Assembly (NCBI GenBank): GCA_021234535.1
Contig: CM037842.1
Span: 24,491,106 to 24,555,105, forward strand
Direction of reading: 5' to 3'
Length of the DNA: 64,000 nucleotides
From: Stichopus chloronotus
Lineage: Eukaryota > Echinodermata > Holothuroidea > Aspidochirotida > Stichopodidae
In this document: piece by piece, positions 60,566-64,000 of the stretch
Position numbering within the stretch: the stretch's first letter is position 1
How the letters are laid out: each line of letters starts with the position of its first letter
Notes under the pieces: model-generated
The model's database searches: none
What the model was told of the DNA's origin: nothing
Seen by the model: only the letters and a program-made list of their open reading frames with translations
Position numbers and translations under genes: made by a program

Positions 60566-61810
60566 GTAGGCTGTTCAGGATTGACTGAGGTCTGTTAATG
60601 AAGGAAGTAAATGATCCTCTCTTGGTTAACTACATGGTGCAATGAAGTTTGTGCAGCTGTATTAATTAAACTAAACAGGGAACATATGAGACTTTCATTA
60701 ACATGAAAAATAAAATTTGAACAATAAAACTTCAGCTTGTAGCAAAATTACATAGCATGTAAGACTACAAAATTGCACAATAGAGCTTCATCGTTATATT
60801 CTACCTGCTGACACCATTCGATCATTACATTAGCAGCAAATGATAATAATATTGAAAATAAAAGATTGCGATTGCTGATTCCAACCTTTCTTACATAATT
60901 AATTTCCAGAAAAAACGTTTGCAACGATGAACATCTCCTGTAGTAATAACTTAAAAACTAGTACTCTTATGATTAAAATCAGAAGAAAATCTCAGGAAGG
61001 AGGATGTAATATATCCTGTAATATATTTCACTAAAAATTTGCGTTCATTTCATCGGTTTAACGCAATATGGGAACTGCCAAACCGAATGACGAGAGGAGG
61101 GGGGGGGGGGGATGTAACTTACAGCACATTATGGAAGGGCACAAGAAAGTGGAACAATTAGTTGTGAATTATCTCACAAACGCTTAACATTCAGGCGGAG
61201 ACTTAAGATGTACGTCTAACTTCTTTTGGACATTTCCAATCAATTTGAGTAATCAATTTACTATGACAGTCTGAGGTGACTTGAAACCAAAAATTGGTTA
61301 ATTAGGAAATATTACAAAATTAAAAAAGTTTTGTTCCACCGTAAAATAATTTGCTCAAGTGTCTCTGCAGAGCCAATTGATTATGATGTGATGGGAAGTT
61401 TGAATTTTGCAATGGAAGTTTCACAGTTTCACTAGAAATTCATTTTCCTAAACTAAGCGTTGTTGCAAATGTGTAATTGCAAAATTTTCGAATTTTTTTT
61501 CGAGTTCAAATTTTCAAGTTTCTTGATGCCAAACCTTATCAATGTTATGCAGCTTTTATTACAGAACACTACTTACTTCATCATAATGATCAAAATGATT
61601 TGATAAGTGATGATTTATGATAAAATATGATGTGGCTTTGATCAATCAGGACAAAAACGTTTCTCTCTGTTGCCATTTCTTCTTTGCTATACCTAGAAGA
61701 GGTTTGTAATATGGTGAATTTCTGATGAACCATACCATATTTTAATTACAAGGTACGCGACATGAACAAAAAATATTATTTATTTCTCTCGTATGTTTCA
61801 CTTTGTTTAG

Positions 61811-62231
61811 CAAGATGACCATGTCATGTCCAAGACGGTCAGCCCTAGACCAATCCATGGACCTCTTTGTGAAGGACCTCCAAGTAGAGCCCTGTATCAC
61901 AGCTCTCATTGCAAATGAATTATTCACTCATGCAGATGCCGAACAATTAGAAGCAGAAGTCGATAGATATCGCAAAGTTAGAAAATTCATCAATATGTTA
62001 CAGCAAAGAGGAGATCGTGCGTTTGATGTTTTCGTTACATCCCTGCGTGAAACAGCTGGGGCGGCTCACATCGCTGTACATTTGGAACAGCTCCTGGAAG
62101 AACTAGCTCAGAGTAATCCACGTCAACCGGAATCAATACCAAACAGAATGGAACTAGATGGCGCTGTTGTTATCAGTTTCCACCTGACAGTGGTAATAAA
62201 TTTTGATCAGAATCCGTCACCTGTGGTATAA
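61811..62231 (+). CDS. CARD-domain protein, first coding exon (possibly complete, 138 residues)
   Basis: A strong acceptor (TTTCACTTTGTTTAG, AG at 61809-61810) opens the exon. The first ATG (61815) lies four bases in, so everything upstream would be 5' UTR. The frame encodes a CARD: LDQSMDLFVKDLQVEPCITA, LIANELFTHADAEQLEAEV, FINMLQQRGDRAFDVFVTSL and AAHIAVHLEQLLEELA. The order of helices and the L..RG..AF..F...L signature resemble CARDs of initiator caspases (caspase-2/9 type) and adaptors such as CRADD. After the CARD the frame either stops at TAA (62229-62231), giving a CARD-only protein, or is spliced at CAGTG/GTAATA (GT 62193, phase 0) to exons outside the window. The CARD call is firm; the family is not. 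Confidence 0.8.
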
Positions 62232-64000
62232 ACATTGTCCTGTCTAATGACATACTCGACAAAAGAGAGGCAACTAATGGCGGCGTGTACGTGCAGCTGA
62301 TACTTTAATCCCTGGAGTCGGCAAACTAGAACTCCCGACCATTGAGTATTTCGGGTCCTTTTTGGGCCGGCAAACAGTTTTCGAAGGATGGTGAGAAGGA
62401 TTCGGGAGGAGTTTTCAAAGAGAGTCTTCTATGTTTCTGCACAAAGTGGACTGAAAGTGAAAATGTAGCATTTCCGCGAAAATAGTATTTGTTCTATTAA
62501 CATAACCAAGTCAAATCAAACTCCTCCCACCGACAAGTCAATCTGAAGGCAAAGAAAGAGTAGAAAAGTTGAGGACATCAGGAAAAATGTTCGGAGATCC
62601 CTGCTCTGTTGAAACTACCGACAACAAGACTGTTCTGCCTTAGATAGACTGTGAAATATATTGTAACTCTACGTTTTACAGAGGATTAGGTTCTTACCAG
62701 TGGCCCAGAAAAAATAAAAATTCATTAAAGCCAACGTGTCCGATTCGAACATAACAAAGGCAAGGGCGTCGCCAGAAATGATTGGGACACATATTGCCAG
62801 ATATGTATTACAGGACATCAGCAGGATTAGCATGATTTTCAGCAATTAATGGGGTCTGGTTTGATGGTAGAGTCTATTTGACGTACCCTCCTGACATGAA
62901 TACCTAAGCAAAGAGCCACATTCGGTTGGCCGACTCCCAGATAAGCAGAGATGTGATAACCAAATTCATTTTCTCGTTTCATCTATGTCTTACCCACCCT
63001 TACGAATAATGTAGCTAAAATACTTTTTCAAGGTTTTTTTTTTTTTAGGTTAAAATATGTTTTCTGATTCTTGCTTGAGCTTATCCACATCCATTCTCTG
63101 CATTTCATTGCGACGTCACTGAACAAGGGAACATAACATATCATTCATGTGATCGTCTTTAAATTAAATGTTTAGTTTCCTTTAGATTAATAACTCTATG
63201 TCACAATTATGGTCTATCACTAGGTACATGTGGTTGTGACACGTCAAACCCAAATAAGGACCAGCTTACTTTAAGTGACTTTATGTTATCAACTTCTAGT
63301 GCAATTCTCCACACTACATAATCTTATCGCCTTTTGAGAATCTGTTTAGAAGTAATGGCAAACATTTTAATGTGTTTTTTGTACCGATTTTTATCATGAA
63401 TAACCAATAGATTTGTGTAGTCAATAGCAATTCTAAGAATAATGACAAACTGAAGCTTCCTGTGATGATTTCCCCAAACATTTTTTAAGAAGAAAATGCC
63501 ATGATTTAATTCCACAGTTAAATTACCCTCTTTTCAACTGAAAGGTTTATTTTTGTTTTTTCGTACTCTTATGAAATTTGTTGTAATTTCATAAAATGAA
63601 ACTCCCATTGCAGTTACTAATATTTACTGGGAGTATTAATTCCAGGTATCTGGATGCAGAGTTGGTGATTACTTAGACTGTAACGTCGATTTTAAGGAAA
63701 TCGTCAAATGTAACAAATAACTGCGAGACATTTTTGCTTAATTTTAAATTGCGGATCATTGGCAGTATTAGATCACTTTTTATAACTCTTAACTTCCACT
63801 ATTTGGATTTAATGTTACGGGAACCTGCTGAAGTGCCTCATGTAGAAGCCTTTTTTTTTTTTTACAGTTCGCCTGCAACGTGTATGATGCCAATGATGTG
63901 CCACAGTACTTTCAATGATTCAATATATTCCAAAGAATCGTTTACGACATAATAATTGAGAAAAGTTATTTTTTTAAGTTCAGTATAATCTCTGTCATTA
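62232..64000. other. No further exon recognised
   Basis: No frame continuing a caspase, death-domain or other partner of the CARD was seen. An AATAAA at about 62713 could serve a CARD-only transcript. The rest is AT-rich, and the sequence ends inside non-coding DNA. Confidence 0.4.

Larger units (their letters stand above)
50485..61200 (+). repeat. Segmental tandem duplication, unit 2 (about 10.7 kb)
   Basis: Partner of 39430-50280. The left edge is anchored at TTTTCTAGGTACCTGATTG (about 50483). The right edge fades after the GGAACAATTAGTTGTGAATT block near 61175. The phased motif array, four donor-like sites and an NRF1-like site are shared with unit 1. Exact boundaries are not resolved. 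Confidence 0.75.

Overview
The window is animal genomic DNA: long introns with GT/AG boundaries, AT-rich non-coding sequence, and the transposon mix of a marine invertebrate (Penelope-like, BEL/Pao, Gypsy, LINE, hAT, MITEs). An echinoderm is my best guess, from the death-fold genes and general texture. This is inference, because no species-diagnostic gene is present.

Region 1 (1-9.5 kb) is repeat-dominated. Two related DNA-transposon-like repeats (1304-2845 and 4618-6525) share both ends and their flanking interior, but carry two different decayed retrotransposon gag fragments at the same internal position.

Region 2 (9.5-31.1 kb) holds one large plus-strand gene. Ten exons (9526-30227) join with every splice phase consistent and give 1254 codons plus a stop. 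The product starts, in the part visible, with a DED/CARD-like death-fold segment. A large beta-propeller-like exon follows, then a Ser/Gln/Thr-rich linker, and a C-terminal BEN domain. The first coding exon was not found. Introns carry an antisense Penelope-like element, repeats with nuclear-receptor-like DR1 sites, TTAA-ended MITEs and a 636-bp tandem repeat. Two extra 3' exons (30241-30396 and 30669-30712) offer an alternative C terminus.

Region 3 (31.1-39.4 kb) has no convincing gene. It holds arrays of the DR1-bearing repeat, one complete 353-bp MITE and plain AT-rich sequence.

Region 4 (39.4-61.2 kb) is the most unusual part. It is an old tandem duplication of about 11 kb (about 39.43-50.28 and 50.49-61.2 kb), CpG-richer than the left half. 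At least 16 copies of a short motif are scattered through it, in two related forms. One has two (once three) TCGCAA half-sites exactly 10 bp apart. The other reads CCGTCGCAAAACGCCCAATG. About 0.1-0.4 kb after many copies there is a strong splice-donor-like site, and four donors are kept in both duplicates. No long open frame is conserved between the copies, so I read this as an array of non-coding alternative promoters/first exons.

Region 5 (61.8-62.2 kb): the first coding exon downstream has a strong acceptor, an ATG four bases into the exon, and a CARD domain resembling initiator-caspase/adaptor CARDs. The working model is that the array supplies alternative 5' leaders to this CARD gene. 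That link is inferred from order and orientation and needs transcript data.
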